DNA from: Mycobacterium kyorinense
Lineage (GTDB): Bacteria; Actinomycetota; Actinomycetes; Mycobacteriales; Mycobacteriaceae
DNA: 64,000 bases
Direction of reading: 5' to 3'
Assembly: GCF_002101735.1 (NCBI RefSeq)
Contig: NZ_LQPE01000038.1
Span: 1-64,000, forward strand
Under the pieces are notes generated by a model. The model was given only the letters and a program-made list of their open reading frames with translations. It was not told the origin of the DNA and made no database searches. Each line of letters opens with the position of its first letter. The stretch's first letter is position 1. A program made the position numbers and the translations under genes. Shown one piece after another: positions 23,781-35,244 of this stretch.

Positions 23781-25043
23781 ATGAGCATGCGGATTGCTTT
23801 GCTGTCCTATCGCAGCAAGACGCATTGCGGCGGACAAGGCGTATACGTCCGGCACCTGAGCCGGGGCCTCGTCGAACTCGGACACCACGTCGAGGTGTTC
23901 TCCGGTCAGCCGTATCCCGACGGCCTGGATCCGCGGGTGGTGTTGACGCCCGTGCCCAGCCTGGACATGTACCGGGAGCCCGATCCGTTCCGGATCCCGC
24001 ATCCGCGCGAAATCCGGGACCGCATCGACCTGCTCGAGCTGGGCACGGTGTGGACGGCGGGTTTCCCCGAGCCGCGCACCTTCAGCCTGCGGGCCGCGCG
24101 CCTGCTGGCCCAGCGGGCAGACGAGTTCGACGTCGTGCACGACAACCAGAGCCTGGGTGACGGCCTGCTGACGATCGCGGCCACCGGGCTACCGGTGGTG
24201 GCGACCGTGCACCACCCGATCACCCGCGACCGGTTGGTGGATCTCGGCGCGGCCCGATGGTGGCGTAAACCGTTGGTGCGCCGCTGGTATGGCTTCTTGA
24301 AGATGCAGGAGCGGGTGGCCCGCAGCATTCCCGACCTTCTGACGGTCTCGTCGTCTTCGGCCGCCGACATCATCACCGACTTCGGCGTGTCGCCGGACCA
24401 GCTGCACGTGGTGCCGCTGGGTGTCGACACCGCTCTGTTCGCCCCGTCGGCGCGGCCGCGAGTGCCCGGGCGGATCATCGCGATCGCCAGCGCCGACCGG
24501 CCGCTCAAGGGCGTCGGGCATCTCCTGCAGGCGGTGGCCAAGCTGCGGGCTGAACACGACCTGGAGCTGCAGCTGGTGGCCAAGCTGGAGCCGAACGGCC
24601 CCACCGAGAAACTGATCGCCGAACTCGGGATCTCCGACATTGTGCACACGTCGAGCGGGCTCTCCGACAGCGAGCTGGCGGGACTCCTGGCCTCGGCCGA
24701 AATTGCTTGTATCCCTTCGCTTTACGAAGGGTTCTCGCTGCCGGCCGTGGAGGCGATGGCCAGTGGTACGCCGATTGTGGCCAGCCGCGCCGGCGCGCTG
24801 CCCGAAGTGCTCGGACCCGACGGCGGGTGCGCCCGGCTGGTGCCGCCCGGTGATGCCGCCGAGCTGATCCGGGTGGTGGGTGAGCTGCTGGCATCGCCGG
24901 ATCAGCGGCGCCGGCTCGGCGCCGCCGGCCGCCGGCGAGCACTGGAGGTGTTCAGCTGGGAGTCGGTGGCCGCGCAGACCGCCCGCGTCTACGAACGCGC
25001 GATCGCGCGCACCTCCCCGGCCGTGGTGGCCGAACCGTGCTGA
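23781..25043 (+). CDS. GT4-family glycosyltransferase
   Basis: A 420-residue retaining glycosyltransferase of the GT-B fold. The N-terminal acceptor domain has the glycine-rich loop THCGGQGVYVRHLSRGL near residue 14. The donor domain holds the EX7E-type motif PSLYEGFSLPAVEAMASG near residues 312-330 and a basic ADRPLKGVGHLL near residue 240. No membrane segment or signal is seen, so it works in the cytosol on an activated sugar. It leads a three-gene overlapping run with a methyltransferase and an alpha/alpha-barrel protein. Donor and acceptor are unknown. Control by the TetR at 27.5 kb is likely because both genes share an operator. Confidence 0.9.
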   Translation: MSMRIALLSYRSKTHCGGQGVYVRHLSRGLVELGHHVEVFSGQPYPDGLDPRVVLTPVPSLDMYREPDPFRIPHPREIRDRIDLLELGTVWTAGFPEPRTFSLRAARLLAQRADEFDVVHDNQSLGDGLLTIAATGLPVVATVHHPITRDRLVDLGAARWWRKPLVRRWYGFLKMQERVARSIPDLLTVSSSSAADIITDFGVSPDQLHVVPLGVDTALFAPSARPRVPGRIIAIASADRPLKGVGHLLQAVAKLRAEHDLELQLVAKLEPNGPTEKLIAELGISDIVHTSSGLSDSELAGLLASAEIACIPSLYEGFSLPAVEAMASGTPIVASRAGALPEVLGPDGGCARLVPPGDAAELIRVVGELLASPDQRRRLGAAGRRRALEVFSWESVAAQTARVYERAIARTSPAVVAEPC

Positions 25044-25754
25044 CCGTCGACTTCGACCGGCTCGGCGTCGGACCCGGAACCAAGGTCATCGACGTCGGCT
25101 GCGGGGCGGGCCGCCACAGCTTCGAGGCATACCGCCGCGGCGCCGACGTGGTGGCCTTCGACCAGGACGCCGCCGAACTTGAGCAGGTCGACACCCTGCT
25201 GCGTGCCATGGCCCAGGCCGGTGAAGCGCCGGCCTCGGCCACCGCCGAGACCGTCGTCGGCGACGCACTGGCCCTGCCCTACCCCGACGGCACCTTCGAC
25301 TGCGTCATCGCATCGGAAATCCTGGAGCACGTACCCGCCGACGACACCGCGATCGGCGAGCTGATCCGAGTGCTCAAAGTCGGTGGCACTCTTGCGGTCA
25401 CCGTGCCCCGGTGGTTGCCCGAAAAGGTGTGCTGGCTGCTGTCCGACGACTACCACAGCAACGAGGGCGGGCACATCAGGATCTACCGGGCCAGCCGGCT
25501 GCGCGACAAAATCTCGAACGCGGGAATGAAATTCACCCACACCCACCATGCACATGCTCTCCACGCTCCGTTCTGGTGGCTGAAATGCGCTGTGGGAGTG
25601 TCGAATTCAGATCATCCGGCCGTGGCGGCGTACCACCGGCTGCTGGTGTGGGACTTGATGCAGCGGCCATGGCTCACCCGGCTGGCCGAGTCGGCGCTCA
25701 ACCCGCTGGTCGGCAAGAGCGTCGCGCTGTACTTCGAGAAACCGGTGGGCGCCA

Positions 25755-25768
<14 letters not shown>
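25037..25768 (+). CDS. Class I SAM-dependent methyltransferase
   Basis: A 243-residue Methyltransf_11/25-type enzyme. Motif I is VIDVGCGAGRHSFEA near residue 20, the acidic strand-2 end is VVAFDQDA near residue 38, and motif IV is FDCVIASEILEHVP near residue 88. The His-rich stretch THTHHAHALHAPFWWLK near residue 170 is distinctive and could bind a metal or substrate. The GTG start overlaps the glycosyltransferase by 7 bp. The target may be a sugar or aglycone made by the neighbouring enzymes; this is inferred from position. Confidence 0.88.
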
Positions 25769-28116
<2,348 letters not shown>

Positions 28117-28139
28117 GCCGATCACCCGGCTCGGCTGGC

Positions 28140-28665
28140 ATGATCTCGGGCGTGGACGTCGACCATCCCGAGCGTGACCAACGTTGGGATGAGGCTGCCC
28201 GCTCGGAAACCGAAACCGAACGACTGGACCGCAATTGGGCCAGCCTGCTGCAGGAACTGCGGGTGGTGCAGACCGGCGTGCAGCTGCTCACCGGTTTTCT
28301 GTTGACGTTGCCGTTCCAGCAGCGGTTCGACGCACTCGGACCGGCGATGCGCGCCGTGAATCTGGCCACCGTGGCCTGCTCGATCAGCTCGACCGTGCTG
28401 CTGGTCGCTCCAGTTGGGATGCATCGGTTGCTGTTTCGCCGGCATCGGCTTCGATCACTGGTGTCGACCGCTCATCGGTTCGCGTACAGCGGCCTGCTGC
28501 TGTTGGGGTTGGCCCTGGTCGGGGTCACCATGGTGATTTTCGGCTCGGTCGCCGGGCACGTCGCCGCCCTGGTAGCCGGTGGGTGTGCGCTGGTCGCCCT
28601 GGCCCGGGCTGTGGGCGGCGCTGCCGCTGTGGATGCGCACCACCGACGTCCCGCCGGACCACTGA
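28140..28665 (+). pseudogene. DUF6328 membrane protein gene with +1 frameshift
   Basis: A protein of about 170 residues resembling DUF6328: a conserved N-terminal WASLLQELRVVQTGVQLLTG followed by FLLTLPFQQRF and three or four membrane helices. The original reading frame is lost near 28608-28613 in GGCCCGGGC. In the +1 frame the family-typical end ALPLWMRTTDVPPDH and a TGA at 28663-28665 follow directly. This implies one inserted base, most simply an extra C. In the present frame translation runs through into the downstream DoxX gene and would give a fused product of about 480 residues. It is either a real recent mutation or a sequencing error. An ATG at 28140 and a GTG at 28152 are candidate starts. 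Confidence 0.8.
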
Positions 28666-28703
28666 GCGGTTTGCGCATCGGTCAGCCCGGGAACACACCG
28701 GCC

Positions 28704-29585
28704 ATGTTGCTTCGTAGAATCGCTCGCCCCCTGTTGTCAGCGGTATTCATCGGCCAAGGTGTCGAAACCCTGCGTAACCCGCAGACCAGCGCCGATGCTG
28801 CGCAGCCCACACTCGCGGCCTTGCGGACACTGCCCGACCCGGTGGGCACCAAGGTCCCCGCCGACCCGCAGACGGCCGCGCGGATCAACGCGGCCGTGCA
28901 AGTTGGTGGCGGCCTGTTGCTCGCCACCGGCAAGATGCCGCGGCTCGCCTCGGCGGCTCTGGCGTTCACCGTGATCCCGGGCAGCCTTGGCGGACACCTG
29001 TTTTGGAATGAGTCCGACCCACAACGCAAGGCTCAGCAACGCCGCGACTTCCTCACCGATTTGAGCCTGCTTGGTGGGCTGATCATCGCGTCCGCCGACA
29101 CCGAAGGGAAGCCGTCGCTGGGGTGGCGTGGTCGACGCGCCGCGGGCCGGATCTCCGAAGCGGTGTCTGGTGCGCTGCCACTCGGTGGGTCCGACAACGC
29201 GCTGCTCGACTCCGAGCTCGGCGAACGGCTCGGCGATCTCGGCGAGAAAATCGGTCACCGGCTGCAGCTCGGCGCCGAACGCGGCCGCGAATTGGCCAGT
29301 GTGGCGGCCGAAAAGAGTGCGCCACTGGTCGAGGCGGCCCGGGAGCGGGGCGCCGAGCTCGCCGAAACCGCCCGCGACCGCGGTGCGGAACTCGCCGAAA
29401 CGGCTCGCGAGCGCGGCGCGGAGTTCGCCGACATCGCCCGCGAGCGCGGCACCGAACTTGCGGAGACCGCCCGCGAGCGCGGCACGGAACTGGCCGATAC
29501 CGCGCGCAAGCGGGCCGGTGGCCGTCGCAAGCTACGGCGTGCCGCCAACCAGTCGGCCTGGCGAAACGCGCTACCGCTGAGCTGA
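28704..29585 (+). CDS. DoxX-family membrane protein with 11-residue repeat tail
   Basis: A 293-residue protein. Residues 1-140 are a DoxX-like domain with four helices (RPLLSAVFIGQGVETLRNP at the start, IPGSLGGHLFWNE near residue 95). The C-terminal 110 residues are charged and helical, with five copies of an ARERGAELAET-like unit that should form a long amphipathic or coiled-coil stalk. DoxX relatives in M. tuberculosis (Rv3005c) act with superoxide dismutase and a sulfurtransferase in oxidative-stress defence; whether this is the same function is not known. The frame is open into the DUF6328 gene upstream because of the frameshift there. Its end overlaps the convergent DUF2784 gene by 15 bp. 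Confidence 0.88.
   Translation: MLLRRIARPLLSAVFIGQGVETLRNPQTSADAAQPTLAALRTLPDPVGTKVPADPQTAARINAAVQVGGGLLLATGKMPRLASAALAFTVIPGSLGGHLFWNESDPQRKAQQRRDFLTDLSLLGGLIIASADTEGKPSLGWRGRRAAGRISEAVSGALPLGGSDNALLDSELGERLGDLGEKIGHRLQLGAERGRELASVAAEKSAPLVEAARERGAELAETARDRGAELAETARERGAEFADIARERGTELAETARERGTELADTARKRAGGRRKLRRAANQSAWRNALPLS
29337..29501 (+). repeat. Five 33-bp tandem units
   Basis: Five consecutive 33-bp units encode ARERGAELAET-like 11-mers (hendecads) in the tail of the DoxX protein. The units are similar but not identical in DNA, with third-position changes, so they are an old expansion kept for the protein. Confidence 0.9.
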
Positions 29586-29948
29586 CGCCGACGGGCGGCG
29601 GGCGCGCCACCCGTACAGCGCCCACGACGCGACCACCACGGCGAACACCGCGATTTGCACCGCACCGGCCCAGCTGGACGGGTACAGCACCCCGGTGATG
29701 TAGTGGGCGATGAATCCCTGCGGAGGCAGCGCTGGCATGCCGGCTTTCGCGCGGCCCCAGCGCTCGACTCCGGTCAGCGGGCAGTCGAGATGCGCGGTCG
29801 TGATCGCGACGCCCCACAGCACGGCGGGGACGTGCAGCCAGATGGTACGCGGCCAGCGCACTGCGACGAACCCGCCGACAACCAGGTAGGCAATGAAGGC
29901 GAAATGGACGGCTACCGCCAGCGCCACCACCATCTCGTACATCGCCAT
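29571..29948 (-). CDS. DUF2784 family membrane protein
   Basis: A 125-residue protein with four predicted helices: LAVAVHFAFIAYLVVGGF at the N-terminus, then the family motif TTAHLDCPLTGVERWGR near residue 53. The protein ends in a short basic tail (GWRARRPSASAQR). It is divergent from the RDD gene, with 45 bp between the chosen starts, and convergent with DoxX. Function unknown. Confidence 0.88.
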   Translation of the reverse strand: MAMYEMVVALAVAVHFAFIAYLVVGGFVAVRWPRTIWLHVPAVLWGVAITTAHLDCPLTGVERWGRAKAGMPALPPQGFIAHYITGVLYPSSWAGAVQIAVFAVVVASWALYGWRARRPSASAQR

Positions 29949-29993
29949 GGTGCCTCGTTCATTTCTGCCGAATAGCTCACTATGGTAAATGCA

Positions 29994-30479
29994 ATGACGA
30001 CCGGTGCCCCTGATCCCAATTCGCCGCAGTACGGGTATCCCCCGCCATCTTCCGCTCGGCGACCCGGCGGGCTCGGCGAACGTTTCCTGGCCCGGCTGAT
30101 CGACGGGATCATCGTCAACATCGTGGCGTTCGTGCTCTCGCTGTTGATGCTCGACAAGGACTATTGGTTCCTGGTGACCGGATTGTTCTCCGGTGTGCTG
30201 ATGTTCGGCTATTTCGTCCTGTTCGAAGTCACCCAAGGTTCCAGCCCGGGCAAGAAGCTGCTCGGCCTGGCGGTCCGCGGCGCCGGCGGCGCGCCCAAGC
30301 CCGACGCGAAACAGTCGGCCATCCGCAACGCGTTCACCCTGCTGGCGGTGGTGCCCTACTTCGGCGGCCTGCTGGCGTTCATCGCCTACGTGGTGATCGC
30401 GGCGACGATCAGCTCCAGCCCGACCAAGCAGGGCAAGCACGACGAGTTGGCCGGCGGCACCCAGGTGGTCAAGCGCTGA
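29994..30479 (+). CDS. RDD family membrane protein
   Basis: A 161-residue protein with a Pro-rich cytosolic N-terminus followed by the RDD domain: ERFLARLIDGIIVNIVAFVL with the Arg-Asp pair in helix 1, the helix-2 region with FEVTQGSSPGKKLLGL, and QSAIRNAFTLLAVVPY. RDD proteins are small membrane proteins of uncertain transport role. I prefer the ATG at 29994 because TATGGT at 29980-29985 would give a leaderless start there; an ATG at 29982 is in frame. It overlaps the end of the convergent gluconokinase gene by 11 bp. Confidence 0.87.
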   Translation: MTTGAPDPNSPQYGYPPPSSARRPGGLGERFLARLIDGIIVNIVAFVLSLLMLDKDYWFLVTGLFSGVLMFGYFVLFEVTQGSSPGKKLLGLAVRGAGGAPKPDAKQSAIRNAFTLLAVVPYFGGLLAFIAYVVIAATISSSPTKQGKHDELAGGTQVVKR

Positions 30480-30957
30480 GGTAGGTTTCGACGATCGTGT
30501 CGACCGAGTTGTCGACATCGATTGTGATCCCGGGCTCGTCGGGTTCGAGGGGCTCCAACGTTTCGAATTGCGACTTCAGCAACGATGCGGGCATGAAGTG
30601 GCCGGTGCGACCGGCTTGCCGGGCAGCGATCAGCTCCGGTGAACCGCTCAGATGCAGGAACTGGACCGTCGGGCAGTGTTCACGCAACTGGTCGCGGTAC
30701 GTGCGCTTGAGCGCCGAGCAGCTCATCACCCCGCCGTCGCAGTGAACGGCCAGCCACTCCCCGACGGCATCCAGCCACGGGTGACGGTCGGTGTCGTCGA
30801 GCGGTTTACCCGAGGCCATCTTGGCGATGTTGGCTTCGGGGTGCAGGGCGTCGGCATCGGCGAAAGGCACGTTCAGGCGCCGGGCGAGGGCCGCGCCCAC
30901 TGTCGATTTCCCCGATCCCGAAACTCCCATCACCACGATCGGCGGCGTGGCGGTCAC
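30469..30957 (-). CDS. gntK: Gluconokinase
   Basis: A 162-residue P-loop kinase that phosphorylates gluconate to 6-phosphogluconate. It shows Walker A GVSGSGKSTVG near residue 11, DADALHPEANIAKMASG near residue 35 and the LID region ARQAGRTGHFMP near residue 116. The GTG start overlaps the stop of the upstream phosphotransferase-like gene (GTGA), so it is co-translated with it. The length is typical of the family. Confidence 0.9.
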   Translation of the reverse strand: MTATPPIVVMGVSGSGKSTVGAALARRLNVPFADADALHPEANIAKMASGKPLDDTDRHPWLDAVGEWLAVHCDGGVMSCSALKRTYRDQLREHCPTVQFLHLSGSPELIAARQAGRTGHFMPASLLKSQFETLEPLEPDEPGITIDVDNSVDTIVETYLSA

Positions 30958-32951
30958 TGCTGCGGCCGGTTGCGGTTCCACTCCAGCCAGCCGACGCCGG
31001 TTCGGCCGTCCGCGGTGCTGACGGTGCCCCACGCTCGCGGAAACTGGCTGACCCGACCGTCGTCGGCGATGAGCTGCAGCGGCGCGTGGCCGCGCAGGTC
31101 AACCGTCGCGGTGATGCCACCGGGGTCGACGGCCAACACCGCTTCGGTCGGTAACCCGTTGTCGCCGAAGACTTCCCGACCGGCGACGGCGCTCAACTCG
31201 GTGACTGTGCCCTGCCGGCCCTGGAGGTAGCCGACACCGATCGCCGGTGTTGCGGGTATCCGGATGTCGACGGCGTGCAGGTGCGTTCCGTCGTCGAAAT
31301 GCAGTGCGCTCCAGTTCCAGTCCATGCCCCACCAGTCGCGGACTCCCCACGAGTGGTCGCGTTGGCCGGGTGCCGAGCCGATGCGGTATGTGGTGCTGTC
31401 GACGGTGACGCTGCCTGTCACCGTGCAGGGAATCTCGTAGCGGGTGGTCAGCCGGTACTGATAGGGCGTGCCGTCGGTGGTCCACACCAGATCCATTGCC
31501 ACCTGGACCGGTTCACCGGCCTCGCCGCGCAACAGCGCGGACGGGTCTGTGTAGGACTGGCCGCGGCCTTGCAGCCCAACGCGATACGTCTGCAGTGGTG
31601 TGTCGGCGGAGTGGGCGAAGTCGACGGCGTCGGTGTGCAGTCCCCAGGGGTCGGCGGGTAGCGGGGCGTCGAACTCGACGACCGCGACCGTCGGCATCTC
31701 GGGCCCGCAGAGCAGCGCGTGTAGCCATGCCCGATTCTGGTTGGGCATCAACCCGAGTCTGACCCAGCCGCCGAAACCCTGTGCGGTATCGGCGAAGTCG
31801 GCATACCAGCTTTCGCTCCACAGCGGCTCGGCGGTCGCAGTGTGCGCGGCTTCATCATCGTGCGACGGGCGCAGCGACTCGAGCGGCGCCGGCGCGGGCA
31901 GCGCCGCGAGCGCGTCGGTGTCGAGGACGTGCTCGCAGTGGCGTTGCAGCATCGTCATGAACATCGCGTCACCGCGCTCGGTGCGTTCCACCAGCATCGA
32001 CGACACGATGGCCATCATCACCCCGAAAAAGCTCTGCCGGCGCACGCCTTCGCGGACGTCGGCGAGGCTGATCGGCGCGTCCGGGCCCAGCGCGTCGTGG
32101 TAGGCGTGTAGCAGCGCGTCGTACTGTGCGCGGCGGTCGGCCGCCGGCAGCGCGCAGCCGAGGAAGTAGGCCAGGTCGGTCATCGCCGGAGCCCAGGTGA
32201 CGGTCTGCCAATCGACCACTGTCAGCGCCCGCTCGGCGCCGACCGCGCCGAAAAGCATGTTGTCCAAGCGGTAGTCGCCGTGCACCAGACCGTGTAAGCT
32301 GTCGGACTCCTGAGCCAGATACTCGTCGAAGGCGCCCACCAACCGTTCGCACACCGCGCGGTGTTGCGGCGCGATCCGGTCGCCGTAGCGGTCGACGAAG
32401 CCGCCGTAGAGCTGGGTGATCAGTCCCTGGTTGACCGGCGTGTCCCGGTTCAGCCACGGCGCGTCGGCCAGCGCCGGGTCACCGAGCAGCGGGCCCTGCA
32501 AGCGGGCCAGCTCGCGCACCGCAAGCTCGGCCTGAGCGGCTGTGGCGCCGCGGATTTCGTCGCCGACGACGGCCGGGCTGGCGTCGCCGAGCAGCACGTC
32601 GAACGCGCCGGAGGCCGCGTCGACCGCGGCGTGGTAACACGGCGCCACCGGGCCGGACAGCCGCGGCGCCACTTCGCGGTAGAAACGCACTTCACGCTCG
32701 TAGAGCCCCAGGCTCAGCCCGGTTTGACGGCTCACCGGGTCGGTCGCCGCGACTTTGAGCACCACCGAAACCGGTTGCGCGCCAACGTCGGCGTAGGTCA
32801 GCCGGACGCGGTAGCACTCGCTCATCTGGCCGGTGCCGATGCGTTCGACGGTGAAATCGGTGACGGTTCCGGTGCCCAGCACCCCGGTCAGCCACGCGGC
32901 GGTGAGCTCAGCCGGGCGCTCGATGACGGTTTCGGCCTGTGGCGGCATCAT
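30954..32951 (-). CDS. Phosphotransferase-like kinase fused to a DUF7064/7065-type domain
   Basis: A 665-residue two-part protein. Residues 1-360 are an aminoglycoside-phosphotransferase/ecdysteroid-kinase-like fold with the Brenner motif LVHGDYRLDNMLFG near residue 235 and the metal site VVDWQTVTWAPAM near residue 255. Residues 380-665 form a beta-rich domain with many Trp and Asp residues (GVRDWWGMDWNWSALHFDDG near residue 540), like the lipid-binding-type domains often fused to such kinases. The substrate is unknown; steroid-like or hydroxylated lipids are possible. It lies 7 bp after lipT and overlaps gntK, so the three form one operon. Confidence 0.85.
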   Translation of the reverse strand: MMPPQAETVIERPAELTAAWLTGVLGTGTVTDFTVERIGTGQMSECYRVRLTYADVGAQPVSVVLKVAATDPVSRQTGLSLGLYEREVRFYREVAPRLSGPVAPCYHAAVDAASGAFDVLLGDASPAVVGDEIRGATAAQAELAVRELARLQGPLLGDPALADAPWLNRDTPVNQGLITQLYGGFVDRYGDRIAPQHRAVCERLVGAFDEYLAQESDSLHGLVHGDYRLDNMLFGAVGAERALTVVDWQTVTWAPAMTDLAYFLGCALPAADRRAQYDALLHAYHDALGPDAPISLADVREGVRRQSFFGVMMAIVSSMLVERTERGDAMFMTMLQRHCEHVLDTDALAALPAPAPLESLRPSHDDEAAHTATAEPLWSESWYADFADTAQGFGGWVRLGLMPNQNRAWLHALLCGPEMPTVAVVEFDAPLPADPWGLHTDAVDFAHSADTPLQTYRVGLQGRGQSYTDPSALLRGEAGEPVQVAMDLVWTTDGTPYQYRLTTRYEIPCTVTGSVTVDSTTYRIGSAPGQRDHSWGVRDWWGMDWNWSALHFDDGTHLHAVDIRIPATPAIGVGYLQGRQGTVTELSAVAGREVFGDNGLPTEAVLAVDPGGITATVDLRGHAPLQLIADDGRVSQFPRAWGTVSTADGRTGVGWLEWNRNRPQQ

Positions 32952-32958
32952 CGTGATA

Positions 32959-34464
32959 TCACCGCGCCAGCGAAAAGCCCTGCCACGCCATCCGCCGCTC
33001 GGGGTGCGGGTCGAACTCGACATGGGATTTGCGGTCGAAGACCATGACGGCGCGGTCGGGGTCGCTGTAGGCGGGCCAGCCGTCACCGGGCGATCCGGTG
33101 CGGCTGAACGAGCGCCAGCGCCTTTGTATTTCGTTGCTGACCCGAAGCGCGGACCGCCGATCACCGGCCGCGGTCAGCAGCCCGCCCAATCTGGTGCGGT
33201 AGACGTCGAAGACGGCGAGAAGCTCGGTGGCGTGGGTGGCGCCCAGACCCGACCAACGCAAGGTGCGCGGCGAGTAGTCGTAGCGATACAGGTAGGTCGG
33301 CGCGTGCGCGCCGTGGGCTTCGGCGATTTCCCAGGCGGCCGAGCCGAACGCGAAGTCACCGCCGAGCCGGATACACGCCGACGGTTCCGGATAGTCCGGA
33401 TAGGCGCGGGTAATGCGTTCCCGCGCAGCCGGATCGACCTCGGCCAGCAGGGCTTCGATCATCGGCTCCGTGGTCGGCAGCATCCGCAGGAAACGGGTGA
33501 ACAGGCGGCCCTCTTCGGCGTTGGTGCCGACGATCAGCGGAATGCGGTGCGCCTCGCCGCGGCGCATCGCCTCGAGAGGATCCAGTGGCAGGCAGTCGTC
33601 GCCGAAGGCCGGGCCGAGCGGGAAGGCGCCCAGGATGTCTCGCACACCTTCGTCGATCAGTCGGTTTTGCGCCCCAACCAGTTCGGCGGGCGTGGCCTGC
33701 ATCAGCGCATGGGCCGCGTCTTGCCGGCGTACTCCCAGCAGTGCGGCGAAATGCGCGGCGAAGTCGGCCGCCATTTCGCTGGAGCGCACCATGCCCGACG
33801 CGGGGCTTTCCGAAATAGCCTGGGCGAACAGCCCTTTGGCTTGCGGTACGGCCATCATGGTGGCAACGGCGTGGGCGCCCGCGCTTTCACCGAACAGGGT
33901 GACATTGTCAGGATCGCCGCCGAACTCTGCGATGTTGTCACGCACCCAGCGCAGCGCCATCACCAGGTCGCGCAGGAAAAGGTTGCTGTCGATGGTGATA
34001 TCGGCCGTCGACAGCGACGACAGGTCCAGACAGCCGAGCGCGCCGAGCCGGTAGTTCACCGACACGTATACGCATCCGCGGCGGGCCAGCGCGGCGCCGT
34101 CGTACAGCGGAGTGGCCGAGCTGCCCAGGATGTATCCGCCGCCGTGCACGAACACCATGACGGGCAACGGTTGGTCGCGCGTGTCCTCCGGAGTGACGAC
34201 GTTGAGTGTCAGGCAGTCCTCGCCCCTCGGCTGAAATTTGCCGGGACCGAGGATCGTATAGCGGCGCTCCTGCGGAGCGCATTTGGTGAACGCGTGGCAG
34301 TGCCGCACACCCGACCACGGCTGGACTGGTTGGGGCGCGCGGAATCGGAGCGGCCCGACGGGTGGGCGGGCGTAGGGAATGGAACGCCACCGGTGCACGC
34401 CGTCGCGGGTGAAGCCCTCGACGGTGCCGGCGGCGGTGCGTGCGCGGACGGTGTGTTCGTGCAT
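32959..34464 (-). CDS. lipT: Type B carboxylesterase LipT
   Basis: A 501-residue alpha/beta-hydrolase of the cholinesterase/type B esterase family, matching LipT (Rv2045c, about 511 residues). The nucleophile elbow is TLFGESAGAHAV near residue 190, the oxyanion motif is VFVHGGGYILGS near residue 108 and the EDCL signature near residue 90. Catalytic Glu and His are expected near residues 305 and 400 (GATHATELLAVF). No signal peptide is seen. It is divergent from lppI across 77 bp and starts the operon with the kinase-like protein and gntK. Confidence 0.92.
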   Translation of the reverse strand: MHEHTVRARTAAGTVEGFTRDGVHRWRSIPYARPPVGPLRFRAPQPVQPWSGVRHCHAFTKCAPQERRYTILGPGKFQPRGEDCLTLNVVTPEDTRDQPLPVMVFVHGGGYILGSSATPLYDGAALARRGCVYVSVNYRLGALGCLDLSSLSTADITIDSNLFLRDLVMALRWVRDNIAEFGGDPDNVTLFGESAGAHAVATMMAVPQAKGLFAQAISESPASGMVRSSEMAADFAAHFAALLGVRRQDAAHALMQATPAELVGAQNRLIDEGVRDILGAFPLGPAFGDDCLPLDPLEAMRRGEAHRIPLIVGTNAEEGRLFTRFLRMLPTTEPMIEALLAEVDPAARERITRAYPDYPEPSACIRLGGDFAFGSAAWEIAEAHGAHAPTYLYRYDYSPRTLRWSGLGATHATELLAVFDVYRTRLGGLLTAAGDRRSALRVSNEIQRRWRSFSRTGSPGDGWPAYSDPDRAVMVFDRKSHVEFDPHPERRMAWQGFSLAR

Positions 34465-34541
34465 ATTGCGACGGTAGCGAACTTGATCACCGCCCGCGGG
34501 TCAGGTCGTGAGATTCGGGCCGCGACCGTTAACCTGGCGGA

Positions 34542-35216
34542 ATGCGAATTGCCGCGCTGCTCGCAGCGTCACTGCTGGTCGCCGGATGTTCGCACGAGGT
34601 TACCGGCCGCCCGACACAGACGTCGGCTCCAGCGCCGACGTCGTCGCATGCCTCGGCGACCACGCCGTCGTCCAGCAAGGCGGCCCCTTCCGCCGCGCCG
34701 TCGGCCGGGGCGCCGATCGCCGACGTCATCGCCTGGGTCGACGGCGGTTCGCCCGCCGACGCCGCCGGGTTTCACCGGGCGACGCGTAACGGGGCCACCA
34801 CCGAACTCGGCGACGATATCGCTTTCACCGTCGGCAAAGTCGCCTGCATGACCGACACCAAGCACACCGGCGGCGCGCTCGCCTGCCTGGTCGGCCTGAT
34901 CAATCCGCCGCCGCAACCGGCGACGGCGTACGGCCACTGGGAGGGCGGCTGGGTCGACTTCGACGGCACCAGCCTGCAGGTCGGGTCGGCGCGTGCCGAT
35001 CCCGGTCCGTTCGCCCGCGGCGACGGACCCGAGTTGCCGGCCGGAAAGTCGTTGTCGTTCGGCGACTATCGGTGTCGTGCCGACCAGGACGCCGTGGTGT
35101 GCGTGAATTACGCGCACCGCTCGGCGGTTCGGCTGGCCGCCGCGGGTGTGCAGCCGTTCGGGTGCCTGCAGTCGGTGCCGCCACCGGACGGTGTCGGCGA
35201 GAAGTTCAGCTGCTGA
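34542..35216 (+). CDS. lppI: Lipoprotein LppI
   Basis: A 224-residue lipoprotein. The signal is MRIAALLAASLLVAGC with Cys16 as the lipidation site. A Thr/Ser/Ala/Pro-rich linker (residues 20-58) is followed by a globular domain with paired Cys residues (KVACMTDTKHTGGALACLVG, then YRCRADQDAVVCVNY, then FGCLQ and a C-terminal Cys). Length and position between lipT and the Rv2047c-like gene match Rv2046. Function unknown. Confidence 0.92.
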   Translation: MRIAALLAASLLVAGCSHEVTGRPTQTSAPAPTSSHASATTPSSSKAAPSAAPSAGAPIADVIAWVDGGSPADAAGFHRATRNGATTELGDDIAFTVGKVACMTDTKHTGGALACLVGLINPPPQPATAYGHWEGGWVDFDGTSLQVGSARADPGPFARGDGPELPAGKSLSFGDYRCRADQDAVVCVNYAHRSAVRLAAAGVQPFGCLQSVPPPDGVGEKFSC

Positions 35217-35244
35217 AACCTGCTGTTACTGCCGGCTATTCGGG

